From Triops longicaudatus (taxonomy: Eukaryota; Arthropoda; Branchiopoda; Notostraca; Triopsidae), in contig JAGQDJ010000007.1 in assembly GCA_022885665.1 (NCBI GenBank), positions 310,001-374,000 on the forward strand: a stretch of 64,000 bases of DNA, written 5' to 3'. Each line of letters starts with the position of its first letter. Position 1 is the first letter of the stretch. This document shows, one piece after another, positions 62,229 through 64,000 of this stretch. The notes below the pieces were generated by a model. That model did not search any database and had not been told where the DNA came from. It worked only from the letters and a program-made list of their open reading frames with translations. Both the position numbers and the translations under genes were made by a program.

Positions 62229-63977
62229 ATGGCTCGAGATGAAACTGACGACGTGTTACCTGATAAAGATGCTGCCCGAGATTTTTATGCAAGATATGAG
62301 CCGAAAGAAATTCTTGGCAGGTAGGATCGAATATTCTACTCAGATATAAAATCAGTTTCTCTTATAATTCAGCGTTCGTAAAATTTGCTTTCAAACTAGG
62401 GGTGTCAGTTCAACAGTGAGACGCTGTATAGAGAAAGAAAGTGGACGGGAATATGCGTGCAAAATTATCGATATTAGCAACGATACTTCAGACGAGTCCT
62501 CGCTAAAGGAGCAAACTTCGCGTGAAATACAGATCCTGAGACTTGTGGCTGGCTTCCCTTTCATTAGTATTTCAAATTTCAGACACTTAAATAATTGTGA
62601 TTAATAACAATTGTTTGTTCCTAGTTGAACTACATGATGTATTTGAGTCAGAAACTTTTATATTTCTGGTGTTTGAGTTGTGTCAAAATGGAGAACTTTT
62701 CGACTACCTTACTTCAGTAGTTACTTTGTCGGAAAAGAAAACCAAGTAATTTTGTAATATTTTTTTATAAATATTCATAATAACAAAATGTATTAATTAG
62801 GTATATTATGCGACAAATTTTTGAAGCTTTGGAGTTCGTTCACGCGAAAAATATAGTGCACAGAGATATAAAACCGGAAAATATCCTTTTGGACGACAAC
62901 TTCAATGTCAAGCTTACCGATTTTGGCTTCGCCCGTGCTTTACAAGAGAATGAAAAACTACATGGTAACGTAATGTATTAATCAACTGGAAATTAAAAAA
63001 TATATATTTTATGTTCACTTTACATTAATATAAACTAACAAGTAGTTGGAAAGGTGAAATTATCTTTTGTAGCGGTTGTTTCCGCTAGAAAAATATAATG
63101 TGCTACTTTTCTTGTATTAGATTTGGTTGGCACTCCAGGATACTTAGCACCCGAAGTATTAAAAGCGAATATGTATGACGGAGCGGACGGATATGGAAAG
63201 GAAGTGGACGTGTGGGCTTGTGGTGTGATTATGTACACATTGTAAGCGAGGACAGTCCACGTTAAGATATGGAACGTTTCTTTTCTATTCGTTCTTAAGG
63301 ATATGAATTATTCTTGGAACAGGCTCGTCGGTTGCCCACCGTTTTGGCACCGAAAACAGATGGTCATGCTTCGGAATATTATGGAAGGACGTTACTCTTT
63401 TACGTCGCCCGAATGGGATGACATTACAGGTCAGTTTGAACGATTGTCATGATTGACGGAGTATCATTGAATATATATATTTTACTTTGCTTCCGTATTA
63501 TTATAGCTGTTTTATTTATTATTCCTTATGCAGATGCACCAAAAGATCTCATTTCCAAATTGCTCGTCGTTGACCCGCGCCGTCGTTTAACAGTTTCTCA
63601 AGCTTTAAAACACGAATTCTTTCAAGTCCTGGTAAGTGTACAGTGTTTTGGGGTACTTTTATTGTCCGTGCTCCTCGAGCGGGTGAGTCTCTCTATTTTT
63701 GTGTCGCGTCACGGTTTGCTGCACTTTCGTTAAAACGGTAAAACCTTTTCGCACCTACCGTTTACTTAAAACTTACTTTGCAGATTTATCCTTTTAAGTG
63801 GGGAATTCCGGTAACGGAGTGTGTTGCTTTTATTTTGACATTTTTTATTTAATTGGCTGGTTCTTGTTTTATTACTACTGTTACACTATTTTTATGTATT
63901 TTTCCGTGTTTCGCATGGCGTTTCTCTTTTCTTAGCCAGCGGGAAGTTTACGTGAACGGGAAGCTCTTCTTGAAGCC
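62229..63977 (+). CDS. PHKG: Phosphorylase b kinase gamma catalytic subunit (partial, runs off the right edge)
   Basis: Eight exons visible: 62229-62320, 62400-62566, 62625-62745, 62801-62964, 63121-63241, 63323-63429, 63534-63631 and 63936-63977, about 304 codons. The N-terminus (AARDFYARYEPKEILGR) and glycine loop (LGRGVSSTVRRC) match PHKG1/2. Key residues: K52 in ACKIID, D149 in HRDIKPEN, D167 in DFG, APE and GYGKEVDVWACGVIMYTL. Numbering of D149 and D167 coincides with mammalian PHKG. Position 182, Glu in the constitutively active mammalian enzyme, is Asp here. The enzyme phosphorylates glycogen phosphorylase within a hexadecameric complex with alpha, beta and calmodulin. The calmodulin-binding C-terminus lies outside the window. 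A donor follows GCC at 63977. A 27-base candidate microexon lies in the last visible intron (63784-63810). Confidence 0.94.
63784..63810 (+). CDS. Candidate 27-base cassette microexon of phosphorylase kinase gamma
   Basis: TTTGCAG directly precedes 63784 and GTAACG follows 63810. The 27 bases encode IYPFKWGIP and keep phase 0 with both neighbouring exons, so inclusion would add nine residues just after the kinase domain. This is inference from splice sites alone. Confidence 0.25.
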
Positions 63978-64000
63978 GTAAGTTGTCCGTTTTTTTTTCA

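Noticed and set aside
1..64000. CRISPR arrays, operons, Shine-Dalgarno sites, prophage or plasmid genes
   Set aside because: None seen. Spliceosomal introns and animal orthologues throughout the right half exclude a prokaryotic origin.

Overview
This is a nuclear window from an animal, most likely an arthropod. Genes are split by many short GT-AG introns, most of them 54-180 bases. The proteins are metazoan orthologues (WDR82, REXO1, ATP6AP1/Ac45, strawberry notch, phosphorylase kinase gamma). One gene encodes a dumpy-style EGF array, and one promoter has a TATA box followed by a TCAGT-type initiator; both are typical of arthropods. The exact lineage cannot be fixed from the sequence. Base composition is moderately AT-rich, judged by eye.

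The left 27.7 kb is almost empty of recognisable genes. The only exon-like item is a possible terminal exon at 4663-4761 behind a strong acceptor. The rest is non-coding, with a few CpG-rich patches, small perfect hairpins and an A21 tract. The right 36 kb is gene-dense. In order it holds: WDR82 (minus, 27812-29670); a 0.9-kb TIR element with TA flanks (30500-31413); an unrecognised type I membrane glycoprotein (plus, 32815-34587); REXO1 (plus, 36467-40627); a small secreted cysteine-rich protein (plus, 42540-42985); an LTR plus primer-binding-site fragment (minus, about 43092-43283); ATP6AP1 (plus, 44471-46479); an EGF-DPY secreted protein (plus, 50179-53071); strawberry notch (minus, 54119-61155); and the 5' part of phosphorylase kinase gamma (plus, 62229 to the right edge).

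I rebuilt the exon chains by hand from splice sites, reading phase and family alignment. The WDR82 model gives exactly 313 codons, the length of the human protein. The strawberry notch model joins 21 exons into 1325 codons with all phases consistent. The phosphorylase kinase model lands on the mammalian residue numbers for D149, D167 and position 182. The genes do not form one pathway. WDR82, REXO1 and strawberry notch are nuclear; ATP6AP1 is an accessory subunit of the V-ATPase; the EGF protein and the small cysteine-rich protein are secreted; phosphorylase kinase controls glycogen breakdown. I found no convincing novel multi-gene system. The items most worth a second look are the orphan membrane glycoprotein with its odd splice junction, the orphan secreted protein, the two mobile-element remnants, Asp182 in phosphorylase kinase, and the large gene-poor left half.
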